Source: Owenia fusiformis
Lineage: Eukaryota > Annelida > Polychaeta > Sabellida > Oweniidae
Assembly (NCBI GenBank): GCA_903813345.2
Contig: CAIIXF020000009.1
Location: forward strand, 24,462,740-24,526,739
Direction of reading: 5' to 3'
DNA length: 64,000 nucleotides
Below are positions 49,002 through 60,069 of the stretch, piece by piece. The notes under the pieces were generated by a model, which was not told the DNA's origin, did not search any database, and worked only from the letters and a program-made list of their open reading frames with translations. How positions within the stretch are numbered: the first letter of the stretch is position 1; each line of letters opens with the position of its first letter. The translations under genes and the position numbers were made by a program.

Positions 49002-49692
49002 GGAGTTGTCGAATGAACGAAGATAGTTGGCCTGAATTAACTTTCAAATGCTAGCAGGAAAGTATGTATATGACAATAACATAAACCTCGTGTAAGACTG
49101 GAAGGTCGAACCACCTACCAAAGTTCAGACCTTATCTGACGTTCAGCATACTGCTTATCATCCAGTCTCGTTTGGGGCTGGGAGGTAAAGTGCCCTTTAT
49201 CAAAATACCATTGTGTCAATGTAGATTTTCCGTCAATTTGTCAAGAATATATACATTTAGAATACACGTACAAGATGTGAAGTCCATGTTAACACATTGA
49301 GTTGCATGCGTGAGGAGGTGTTTTTTTCTCGATCGAAGCGTTGGGAAAGTAAGGGAAATGGATATATTCTATTACCAGGTGAATCTGTTTATTTACGCTG
49401 TGAATGCCAAGTTCAAAACACATTTGTCATTCGGAGACATAATGATAAACCGTGTCATTTTCCTTCTTATCTTGCGTCTTGTAAGACATACGATGGCTAT
49501 CGTAGTGATTGGAGCATCCCGATTGAGATGCCAATTGTCCTTACTTGCTTAGTACAACGAGTGAAAGGCTATACAATCTCCTCTATCTTATAATTAACGT
49601 ACGTATCTGGGATAAACAGTAATCATGCATGTAGATTCAGTAATTGATCCCCAATCTATTAGGGCGATGTCATTGATGGTTAACAAGTTAAT
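49002..49692. other. Intron spacer, no gene
   Basis: The overlapping ORFs at 49297 and 49310 show no recognised domain and lack plausible splice borders, so no gene is called. Confidence 0.4.
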
Positions 49693-50510
49693 TTACTGAA
49701 ATTACTTAGTATTCAAATTACTGTGTTACTATCCCTTGATATTAGGTACCCAGGTAACCTATCGCCAAATTCTAGCAAAATATAACAAATAAAGTAGTTT
49801 TGTATCAATACCCTATAACCTCACCATAATTTACTGAAATTACTTAGTATACGAATTACTGTGTTACTATCCCTTGATATTAGGTACCCAGGTAACCTAT
49901 CGCCCAATTCTAGCAAAATATAACAAATAAAGTAGTCTTGTATCAATACCCTATAACCTCACCATAATTTACTGAAATTACTTAGTATACGAATTACTGT
50001 GGTACTATCCCTTGATATTAGGCACCCAGGTAACCTATCGCCCAATCTTAGCAAAATATAACAAATAAAGTAGTTTTGCATCAATACCCTATAACCTCAC
50101 CATAATTTACTGAAATTACTTAGTATACGAATTACTGTGGTACTATCCCTTGATATTAGGTACCCAGGTAACCTATCGCCCAGTCCTAGCAAAATATAAC
50201 AAGTAAATTAGTTTTGCATCAATACCCTATAAAATCACAATTAATTTACTGAAATTACTTAGTATACGAATTACTGTGTTACTATCCCTTGATATGAGGT
50301 ACCTAGGTAGCCTATCGCCCAGTCCTAGCAAAATATAACAAATAAATTAGTTTTGCATCAATACCCTATAAAATCACAATTAATTTACTGAAATTACTTA
50401 GTATACGAATTACTGTGTTACTATCCCTTGATATGAGGTACCTAGGTAGCCTATCGCCAAGTCCCAGCAAAACATAAGAAATGAAGTAGTTTTGCATCAA
50501 TTCCCTACAG
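49693..50510. repeat. 138-139-bp tandem array, six copies
   Basis: Units start ttactgaaattacttagtat at about 49693, 49831, 49969, 50107, 50246 and 50385. Each includes tgtgttactatcccttgata, ggtaacctatcgcc and tagcaaaatataacaaataa. The last copy decays at about 50510. Copies 5 and 6 share aaaatcacaattaa where the others have aacctcaccataa, showing two sub-types. Confidence 0.92.
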
Positions 50511-50986
50511 CCGAATGGAGGGATATGTACAGAGTATTGATGCAATACTATAAGGTAAATGGATCGCATATAAAGTACCCGTTTCAATAAGTTAATTTAG
50601 CTTCTTCAAAAGAGAGCTTAATCTTCAGGATATGTTATAAAATGTACTGTGAGTATGTAAATTCCCCATTCCGATTCGAGTAGATATCATACATAACAGT
50701 TTTTACGGAAAATAATATAAATGTATGCATTAAATTACGATTGAGAATAAAAAACGTTCCAAAATAAAAGCTTTTGCTATCACAATGGAGATTCGTCCCA
50801 GCACGAGACAATTTATTGCACTTGGCTATTCCATTTGAAATTCCATTCGACTGCAGCAGTTTTGCTACACCAAGCTACATTCCCCTCAACAAGTTTGGCA
50901 ACCGCCGTCCCATTTTGGATCACTCATTTTTATGTTTGACGATTTAAAACAATTCAAAATTAAGATTCAAACATTGTCAGAATTTG

Positions 50987-51135
50987 ATATGCAGGGGCGG
51001 ATCTGGGAACCCATAAGGCCCACTTTTTGGGACCTTAAGGCCTTTTTTGGTCCAAAATTATTTTTGGGACCAATTTTTTTTCTGGGCCCACCCAAGGGGG
51101 GGGGGGCAGGCACCCCCAGATCTGCCAGTGATATG
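50987..51135. mobile_element. Second G-rich MITE, 5-bp TSD atatg
   Basis: The element is 50992-51130 with atatg at 50987-50991 and 51131-51135. It starts CAGGGGCGGATCTGGG and ends cccagatctgccagtg, and the inner phrase gggaaccyataagg matches the 6721 element. It is shorter (139 bp) and lacks the long G-run at the left but has one at 51097-51106. Confidence 0.75.
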
Positions 51136-51524
51136 CTTGGATGAATGGAACCTTCTGGCTGCCAAACTTATGGAGGGGAGTGTATGTTCCATGAGCACAA
51201 CGGTTAGTTCTAAAAAGCAGATGAAGCTTTCTTTTAAGAAGCTAGGTTAACCGTATGTAAAAAGTAAAGCTATGGTTTCACGTTTTTTTTAACCCAGACA
51301 CATTTTACAAAACCCAGCCACATTACTCAATCAATAATTATGTAAAAGGAGATATAAGTTTTACCAAGTAAAGAAACCATCCAGATGGTAACACAAGTGT
51401 ATGACTATAACATACACAGATATGTATCAATGCACTACAAGAACAGCTGGGCAATGAAACGTCGATATTGGCGAGAATAACAACATATCAGTTAGATCAT
51501 TAAAGTAGCATGTTAGAAATGTGA

Positions 51525-51769
51525 TACAGTGAACACCTGTCTCATTCGAACACCCCTCATTGTGAACACTTTTCCAGGTCACAAATCTCGAACACCGCTC
51601 ATTGTGAACACCTTTTCCTGGTCCCAAATCTCGAACACCGCTCATTGTGAACACTTTTTCCTGGTCCCCATCTCGAACACCCCTCATTGTGAATACCTTT
51701 CCTGGTCCCAATTCTAAAAAAATCAAAAATAACATCCAGTGATGTTCGGATTAGACAGGTTTTACTGTA
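51525..51769. mobile_element. pogo-like MITE with internal 46-bp tandem repeats
   Basis: The element is 51527-51767 with TA on both sides. The left end cagtgaacacctgtctcatt pairs with the right end, which reads cagtaaaacctgtctaatcc on the minus strand. Between them are about four 44-47-bp units containing gaacaccgctcattgtgaac and ttttcctggtccc. CAGTAAAACCTGTCTAATCCGAACA-like ends with TA flanks are typical of pogo/Tigger-type MITEs. Confidence 0.75.
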
Positions 51770-52259
51770 AATGAAAAACAACAGTCAGGAATCTGTGACT
51801 GTTTATGATCCTGCATGAATGACGGAGACAGACGACGATTTAGAGCAGCATTTATTAGGAACACGATTCCTAAGGTCCTCCCTCGACATTTGTTGACTGT
51901 CACATGTATCATTATCTCGAAGATCACATTTGAATGGAACTTTACCTCTTCTTTCTGTAGTAGTACCTGTTTATTTATTTAATAGCAGTCAGTTCAAAAG
52001 GCAATTGAAATTTCGTGAATGGACAAGTACAGCAGTATGTGAGGGGGTTAGTTAAGGTCACACGATGGGATTTCTAACTGAGAATGCTGCACACTCGCGT
52101 CCTCTGCTGATAAGTTTAGTTCATCTTTTCAAGTACATGAAATCATATTGTTCGAACTACATATTGTAAGTTGTAACCCATACATGTTCAGCTCCATCAA
52201 TGGGACTCGAGTCGCTTGATATATTGTATCGTCGATCGCTAGTAAGAAAAACAATTTTG
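51770..52259. other. Intron spacer, nothing recognised
   Basis: No ORF, repeat or RNA feature supported. Confidence 0.4.
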
Positions 52260-52730
52260 ATGGAATATAAGAATGCCATATTTTAGACATATTTTATTGT
52301 ATAATATCTACAGTATATGATATATATCGCCAGTTACAAAGGAAATATTTGATGAGTATAAGAATGACATATTTTGTTCATATTTTTCTGTATAATATCT
52401 ACAGTATATATCGGTAGTTACAAAGGAAATATTTGATGAGTATAAGAATGACATATTTTGTTCATATTTTTCTGTATAATATCTACAGTATATATCGGTA
52501 GTTACAAAGGAAATATTTGATGAGTATAAGAATGACATATTTTGTTCATATTTTTCTGTATAATATCTACAGTATATATCGGTAGTTACAAAGGAAATAT
52601 TTGATGAGTATAAGAATGACATGTTTTGTACATATTTTCTGTATAATATCTACACTATGTATCGCTAGTTTCAAAGGAAATATTGGATAAGAATGACACA
52701 TTTTGTACATATTTTCTGTATTCAGGTCAA
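52260..52730. repeat. 84-bp tandem array, about 5.5 copies
   Basis: The unit contains catattttctgtataatatc, tacagtatatatcggtagtt and acaaaggaaatatttgatga. The middle three copies are almost identical and the outer ones diverged. Because 84 is a multiple of 3, the minus strand shows a 28-residue repeating ORF, which I treat as accidental. Confidence 0.9.
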
Positions 52731-53570
52731 TCAGCACACAATGGACGTTAAAATGATAACCTTTGAAATAAGTTCAAATTCAAGAGCTCCTCCTTTAACG
52801 ATCGAACCAGTTTAATACATTTTGTTGTTGGCATAAATATAACTAAATAAATTGAAACATCAGATATCTGATGTCTATGTCTAAGCCAAACAGATCCACA
52901 TCCAGAACATTTTATAATTACTTAAAATTAGGGGAACACCAAAACCATGAGTCCCCCTGGCAACCCAGTTTCAACCGTTTTATTGTTAAAAGAAAATAAT
53001 TAAATATAATGACATATCTGAATGTCTTATTGTCTCTCAGCCAAGAAGATACCGTAACCCCAATAGGGTTCGCCACAACGTATTAACTACTTTACCTACT
53101 GTTTAAATATCATCATTATTTTAAATTAAATATTACCAGGTTGTATATCTAGACGACGTAATCATTAATGAAAAACAACATGGATAAATAAATAAAACAA
53201 ATATCCACATTTCTGTCACTGTCAAGTCGGATTAGTTCAAAGTCTATACGTTGACGTTTTGGGAATGTTAAATGAAAAATATACAAAACATACAATGGTT
53301 ATTTGGATTCTGAAATCTCGTCCCTATCATCATCGACTTCTAGGGTGATTATGTGATGGAGCAAACGAAACCTTGTGAATGAAGACGGTGCCTTATCCAT
53401 CCCATCGCCTATATCTACAATCATATTGAACGGGAATTATACAACTGCTATGGCAGGAAATGAGAAGTACAGTTGATGAATTCTGATGTTCCTTGATTAC
53501 TGAATAAAGACATACTTACCTTAGAACAGTTACACGTTAAGTATACGTAGCATTTCATTTAACATGATGC
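52731..53570. other. Intron spacer, nothing recognised
   Basis: AT-rich, no supported feature. Confidence 0.4.
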
Positions 53571-54100
53571 TTCCCAATACATGGTTTTATTTAAATACAG
53601 TGCCAAAACCATTTTTAACTTCATCACAGGACCAATAAATGGTTTAATTTCAATCCAGGTCCATTAATATACAACGTTTGACGTAATCAAAATGCCTATA
53701 CATGGATACGGAATATGGTACATGGATAAACTTTATCCCATACATTCTTTAACTTCATCCCGAGGATGATAATGGTCTAACTTCATCTTAGGACCTATAC
53801 ATGGTTTAATTTTATCCGAGATTCAAAATATGCTTTAACTTCAAAAATTGTTTAACTTCATTCTTTGGCCAATGCGTGGTTTAATCTCATCCCAGGGCCT
53901 ATGCATGATTTACTTTATCCCAAGAACAATACATGATTTAATACAGGGCCAATATACAAAGTTTGACTTCATCCCTGGGCCAATACATTGTTTAATTACA
54001 TCCCGGGGCAAACACATGGTTTAACATCATCCCAGGGCCAACACATGATTAAACTTCTTCATCCCAGGGCCAATGAACGGTTTAACTTCACCCCTAAATT
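53571..54100. repeat. Diverged roughly 30-33-bp repeat array
   Basis: About 15 loosely spaced copies of a unit like tggtttaacttcatcccagg + gccaatacat, with copies differing at many positions and in length. An old array compared with its neighbours. Noncoding. Confidence 0.7.
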
Positions 54101-54221
54101 TTACTCCGTTATTTACAAGACTTGAAATCGTTCAAAAAGTAACATTAGATTATTTCTTCATTTTTATGTAATCTAAATGAAGTTTGACATAAGTTTCTAA
54201 AGGTTTTCATACCATGCGGTA

Positions 54222-55003
54222 TTTGTGAATATGAGATGTGCAATTTAGTGTAATGTTTGTGAATATGAAATATGCAGTGTTGTGCAATGTTTATGAATAT
54301 GAGATGTGCAGTGTTGTGCAATGTTTGTGAATATGAGATGTGCAGTGTTGTACAATGTTTGTGAATATGAGATGTGCAGTGTTGTGCAATGTCTGTGGAT
54401 ATGAGATGTGCAGTGTTGTGCAATGTTTATGAATTTGAGATGTGCAGTGTTGTGCAATGTTTATGAATATGAGATTTGTTGTTTTGTGCAAAGTTTGTGA
54501 TTTTTTGTGCAATGTTTGTGAATATGAGATGTGCAGTGTTGTGCAATGTTTATGAATATGAGATGTGCAGTGTTGTACAATGTTTATGAATATGAGATGT
54601 GCAGTGTTGTGCAATGTCTGTGGATATGAGATGTGCAGTGTTGTGCAATGTCTGTGGATATGAGATGTGTAGTGTTGTGCAATGTTTATGAATATGAGAT
54701 GTGCAATGTTGTGCAATGTTTGTGAAGACGAAATGTGCAGTGATGTGCAATATTTGTGAAGACGAAATGTGCAGTGATGTGCAATATTTGTGAAGACGAA
54801 ATGTGCAGTGATGTGCAATATTTGTGAAGACGAAATGTGCAGTGATGTGCAATATTTGTGAAGACGAAATGTGCAGTGTTGTGCAATATTTGTGAAGACG
54901 AAATGTGCAGTGTTGTGCAATATTTGTGAAGACGAAATGTGCAGTGATGTGCAATATTTGTGAAGACGAAATGTGCAGTGGTGTGCAATATTTGTGAACA
55001 GGA
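54222..55003. repeat. 34-bp tandem array, about 23 copies, two subfamilies
   Basis: 54222-54720: units of tgtgcagtgttgtgcaatgt + ttrtgaatatgaga. 54720-55003: units of tgtgcagtgatgtgcaatat + ttgtgaagacgaaa. The switch is sharp at about 54720. All three minus-strand frames stay open, because 34-bp units shift frame each copy without stops. This gives ORFs of up to 243 residues that I regard as artefacts. Confidence 0.93.
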
Positions 55004-56384
55004 TTTCATTCTGCGTTTTCATTAACTAACATGAGATTTGTAGTTGTGTGAAATGTCGAATCATTTTGTTATTAGGAAACTGAACTTATTTAACTAATTC
55101 TGTTCTGTAAGTGACATGTCTGTCGTTATCACATAGGCGGCATTCCGTTTTTAATTAATCCCCATTTTGATATCATTTTGCAATTACACATTCTTACACA
55201 ACTAATATGACGTATGCTGCACTGTTCAGGTTTTGAATACAGGCGTAAACCCAAAATGTTTAATTTGATTATTATTTCAAAAACGTGCCAAAATGTATTA
55301 ACCTTATGGAATAAAATTGAAATATCAATTTTAATACACCTGTAAAGATACGTACTGACCTTATGGAATAAAATTGAAATATCAAAATTAATATAACTAA
55401 GATACGGCTCAATGAAGTACCAACGATTTGTATGAAAATTGTGCATTGTTAACAGTGCAAGTTCCGCAGAAATTCTTAGACTGGCGAATAAAGAGGTGCA
55501 TTCACATAGGACTTATCAGTTCCTTCGCAAGTCCAAATTAAAGAGTAGCTTGGTTTAAAACGTTTTGACATTATACGCAAGTGGACTACAAATGGGGCAT
55601 CAATGAGTTTGAATGAGTCAATTTAAGTATAACTACTTCATTAACGGAAGCATTATGTGGTAAAAGGTTGCGAACATCTTCACGTCTGATAATAATAGTA
55701 TAGTGATATTGTACGTACACAACGAAACTACTGAATTAGAGTTATCCTTTCGAAGTATCACAGGGTTCCAGTTTTACCTATCTTTTGATATATCTAAGAA
55801 ACTTCGTTAGACAAGACTGTTGAAACGTTACCGTTAGGTTACTCATTTTCTCATAGGCTATAGGTCTACTACTATTCGTTTTTATTCGTCAAGGTTCAGT
55901 CGCTGTGCTCGCAATTACTCAGATGCGAGTAGGTAAGTGACCAGTTTCACCGCCAGGTGGCTCGTTCGGGCCAGATAGCATGACGGGTATAGTAGAAAGT
56001 TCCCTTTAACTTAAATATTCATCTGTTTTTGTGGTTCAATTTTCATATCACCCTTATGTATCTAATAGTTATGAAAATTAAAATATGTACAGTAAAAGAA
56101 AATGTTATCTGTCCAATACAAGAAAAGATATGTAACTTTTTGTGATTTTATAACATGGTGTCTATGGGGAATCTCCCCGAACTAGAAGTCACATTTTCAA
56201 AAAGAAAAAAAAACCTCATAAACAATTTTCGTAACCACATTTCTAGTTGCACTTTTACATGTAGATTTCAAATATGACATCACTTTGACTAATTTTGATT
56301 ACGAATGACGTAAATCAAGATTATTTCTACTCGCATCTAGTTTATTACACTCACGTTTCATCTGATTCGTAATTTGACAAAGAA
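55004..56384. other. Intron spacer with a local duplication
   Basis: ttatggaataaaattgaaat + atcaa occurs at about 55305 and 55364. Nothing else recognised, and no PKG exon was found. Confidence 0.4.
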
Positions 56385-57305
56385 CGAGACCGATATATCA
56401 CGGGTTACTAGAGTATCCGCGTATATTGAGTATGACCGGTTCTAAGCTTACGAGTGTGACCGTATTTCTGTTCCTATAAACAGACGAGGTCAGTACTTGC
56501 TTTTAATGAACACTTTCGAACGTTTTCTTTTTATCCTACTTGGTCAATGAATGATACTTGGTATACTTATGATGCCAGGCATATCACAAGGGGCCCTAAT
56601 CAAGAGAAAACGTATTAATATTAGATTGAAGCCGTAAAATCCTAGTTTCCAGCATCAGTTTTTGTGTAACACAACGCAACTCCGAAGAGGATGACACATC
56701 TTATGTATAATATATAGTTAGATCTACGAATTAGTCATGAATATTTTAAATAATTTAGCCTGCTCTGTCCAAATATGATACATCTTTGAATTTTTGAGAA
56801 TACGAATGTCACTGGTGCCCCATTATTGGAGAATACGGTTGTGAAATGTCTTCCATGACATTTCACAAGCGTATCCTCTGGGAAAAGATAAATCCTTCTC
56901 TTGCTCACTCTACGGGGGATCATATAAACTGAGATTTGGAGATCTTGTTCAGGTTAGCCATAAAAAGGTTTGGGATTTGTTTTTTTCTACTGTGATATTA
57001 ATGATTTGGCTCTAAGGCGAGAAATCTGTACTTTCTGATTGATATCCCATTATGAACAGTTACATTGCTAAAATAGCTCATGTTTAACATTTTTTTGTTA
57101 CATTACTATTAAATACAGCATAAACTATATTCAACAAACACAATTTCAAAAAGGATAATATAGAAGTTAACCTTTATTTTCCATTTTTAAGCAGTTGTGC
57201 CTCTCATGACTTTCCAAAACAGGTCATATTCGTAGCCTAAGAACCGGTCATACTCCATATACGTGGAAACTCTAGTAGCCCGTGTATATGATACACTGTC
57301 ATGTT
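56385..57305. repeat. Large inverted repeat, about 120-bp arms, 670-bp centre
   Basis: The left arm (about 56385-56510: cacgggttactagagtatcc, gagtatgaccggttctaagc, cagtacttgctttta) is the diverged reverse complement of the right arm (about 57185-57305: gcctaagaaccggtcatact, aactctagtagcccgtgtat). The centre has no transposase. Possibly a nonautonomous DNA element. Outer limits are unclear. Confidence 0.6.
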
Positions 57306-58870
57306 CAATACCAGCAAATATCGAGAGTAAAAACGTTTACCTTGGGAATTGAATGTACAATGTAAGAGCAATTCGGGGAAATTAGCGAACATTTGGCCTT
57401 ATCGGTTTGTGTTTATTAGTACCCTTGAATATATATATGCCTCGATATTCCCACTTTTTCATTTACATTTAGTTATCAAAAAGGGTTTCCTTATATTTAA
57501 GTGAAGTATGAATGCCAAGTTTGTAATTGTTCAGGTTAGTCAATGTATATTTTTCTCCCGCACACATTGTTCTGTATTTCATGTAATAATCCACGAGCCT
57601 AATAATTTAATTTGCAGGTTAAATGGGTTTAATAGGAAGCATGGAGAGTATATTCAATGAAGTCAGCTGTGACCTTATCCCCTGGTTCTATTTATTGCCA
57701 AAACAATTCACTTACCGTGCTCTAAATATTGTGGTTACATCTCATTACTGTTGTGTATACATTTTACATGCATAGTGATACAAGAGTTCAATAGTCTTGC
57801 AATATACTGTACCCTTGTGACCACAACCATGTATGCGCCTTACTAGAGGGCGCATCATCGTGAGATATCACAGGCTTCTCTCAGTTTCCCTCTAGAACGT
57901 GTGCATTGCAGAGATGGTCTGAGTATCAGAATGAGGGCGTATAGATAGGCTAGAAAGTTACAAAGACGTGCATGATGCCATAGGCTATTTTGCCTGTTGT
58001 TAGGGAGCCATTGTGATGCAAATAATCTGAAGGTACCTTTTGTCTCCCTTGGGAGATATATTAACCACGTCAGCTCCTTTCTCACTCTGACAGTGGGAAT
58101 GTTTGGGTCTCTCCCCATTAAGAGAAGCCTTTACATATTTGAGGTGCTTAGTTACCATACGCAGTCGGTATTTTTATTGTGTTCAAGGGTCAAATGTTGT
58201 ATTAGAAATGTCAAAACTCATGTTTTGATAAAAACGAATCTTAGTTTCAATATGTAAGTCGTTAGAAAGTCCCTTCTGTCACACGTTTAAAAGTCAAAGG
58301 CTAGATAAGTCAACGAAATAGAAAGTGAAATGAATCGACCAAGCAAGGACAGGGATTGAATTTCATATCAAGTTTATGAATAAGTTGCAGCTAAATATAC
58401 TGAATAGCATAATGTTCTCAATTATTCAAATGCCGATATGAAAAAAGAATCGAAAGTGTAGCTTTGAATTATTTAACTTTGGATTCAGAAACCTATAATT
58501 TAAAGTTTTTCAAATCACACTAAAATTGTTCTGAGAACAGACGTTCGTTCACTTGTACATAGGTGCAATTTTAACAGCCAAGTTGCAGCCTAATCTGTTG
58601 TGGAGTCAGCTCTAATTGTATTTTGTAAGTAAAAAATCACATGAACCAATGTAACATAGTTTATCATAACATGTACAGGGGTTAAATGTGTAACCCTTTT
58701 ATAATCCTGTCTTGCTTCAAGACTACGGATCCTTACCTTCTTCAGCAACACAGTAGTTAGGAGTGAGGGGGTCACAAGGGCTTGTAGCTAGACCATTTGT
58801 TTTTTACGTTTTTCTTTTCTGAATATATTTATATATTTATTGAACAGTATAAAGCAATAGACATATTCGC
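57306..58870. other. Intron spacer
   Basis: No exon found. At about 58705-58760, gtcttgcttcaagactacgg resembles one end of the 48910 hairpin element. Confidence 0.4.
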
Positions 58871-59340
58871 AATATGAGTTCAGATTGTATTTTACATAAA
58901 TATCTCCCATGATGCATCGCTTTGGAAGGGACAAATTTTCATTGGCCCGCCGAACGAGTCGATTACTCTGAACAAAACGTCCGGAGATTGCAAAGTCAAA
59001 GGTCACGATCCGCTAATTTCATTGGTCGAGGATTACATCATGTAGCGTATGTAAGCATCATATTGGCGGAAGATTGCTCGAACAAAATTTCAACAAATTC
59101 TGATAGAATTAGCGTGAATCCTGACAAAAATGACGGTTTCTCCGCCTCCGATATTCCACCAGCGCTCGAGCATAGTTACATGATCCATTCTATTCAATAA
59201 TCAGAAAGATAATCGGATATTCAAAGTTACATTATTTATATTTTTTCGATCTTCAGTGGCGTCTGAGCAATTTGTTGGAAATCAGTGACGTCACTGGAAT
59301 TGGACGGCATTTCCAACTACAGATTTCTTCGGATTTGGGG
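58871..59340. promoter_or_regulatory. CpG- and CCAAT-containing segment, possible regulatory region
   Basis: Less AT-rich than its surroundings. It holds cattggcccgccgaac (58940), cattggtcgagg (59020), catattggcgg (59067) and the palindromic CRE tgacgtca (59286). Several CpG dinucleotides cluster here. No TATA or transcript evidence. It could be an internal promoter of PKG or the body of an unrecognised mobile element. The 92-residue ORF at 58922 shows no PKG similarity. Confidence 0.25.
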
Positions 59341-59747
59341 ATTATAGTTTAAAAAGCCTTGTTGTATATCTTAATTACATACATATCTATCATTTGTGCA
59401 AATACAACACTACATAACTGTTTAATAAAGCCGTGGTGCGGCATTGAGAATCGCACTGTGTAATCCAATGGGAAAGAACCCGGATGTAGACGAAGTTGTA
59501 CCACTCACGAGAACTCTTCAAACGTGAGGGACTAAACTGAACTAAACTAAATATTAATCGCGTATTGGCTTATTGATGAGGAATATTTCAAGGGACCCTG
59601 ATATTTTTGATACGTGTCCAGAAGTATTATATCATTTGGTTTACTTTAGCACAATCTTATTCTAGCCTTCAACTTTTCTAGTGATTTATTGCAAGCATCA
59701 TGGCTAATTTTCCTAATCCCCTCCATACAAAAAAGTACATTACATAA

Positions 59748-60069
59748 CCCGCTATGGCTCAGTGGCAGAGAGAGTCAAGGTTACCAATATTGCTTGGCCC
59801 CGGGTTCGATTCCCGGTTCAGACAAGTTTGTTTGTGCGTTATGTAATTCTGGGTGTTTGACTGAGTGGTTCACGACTCGTATAAAAAAGGCTGTGGTGTG
59901 TACCTGTATGTCTGTGTACCTGTGCACATAAAAGAAAACAGGGCTCCTCCAAGGAGGGGTTTCTGGCTCTATCTTCGAGTGTAAAATACGTAAAATACGG
60001 AATATACCAATGAGGTATTGCTCGCCAAATATGGCGGTAACCAAGATATAATAATAATAATAATAATAA
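59748..60069 (+). mobile_element. tRNA-derived SINE, full length
   Basis: The head (59752-59822) carries an A box (tggctcagtgg) and B box (gggttcgattccc) about 45 bp apart, the internal pol III promoter. A body follows, then a conserved domain (gggctcctccaaggaggggt, ttctggctct, taccaatgaggta), and the element ends in an (ata/taa) tail at 60047-60069. The head does not fold as a canonical tRNA. The body domain is shared with 14661-14743 on the other strand, so the family is dispersed in this genome. Confidence 0.85.

Noticed and set aside
49297-49593. 98-aa + ORF in the PKG intron
   Set aside because: No domain, the overlapping frame is equally open, and there is no acceptor/donor pair that fits.
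52308-52622. Minus-strand ORF of 104 aa with a 28-residue repeat
   Set aside because: The 84-bp tandem period is divisible by 3, which keeps the frame open by chance; nothing else indicates coding.
54222-55003. CRISPR-like regular repeats
   Set aside because: Units are contiguous with no unique spacers, and the genome is eukaryotic; these are minisatellites. The same applies to 8571-9039.
54145-55022. Minus-strand ORFs of up to 243 aa made of HNTAHLIF/HCTSHIHK repeats
   Set aside because: Produced by a 34-bp tandem unit that lacks stops in every minus frame; no start context, splice signal or non-repeat sequence supports a gene.
59752-59822. Functional tRNA gene
   Set aside because: A and B boxes are present, but the arms do not pair as a tRNA and the sequence continues into a SINE body and an ATA tail.
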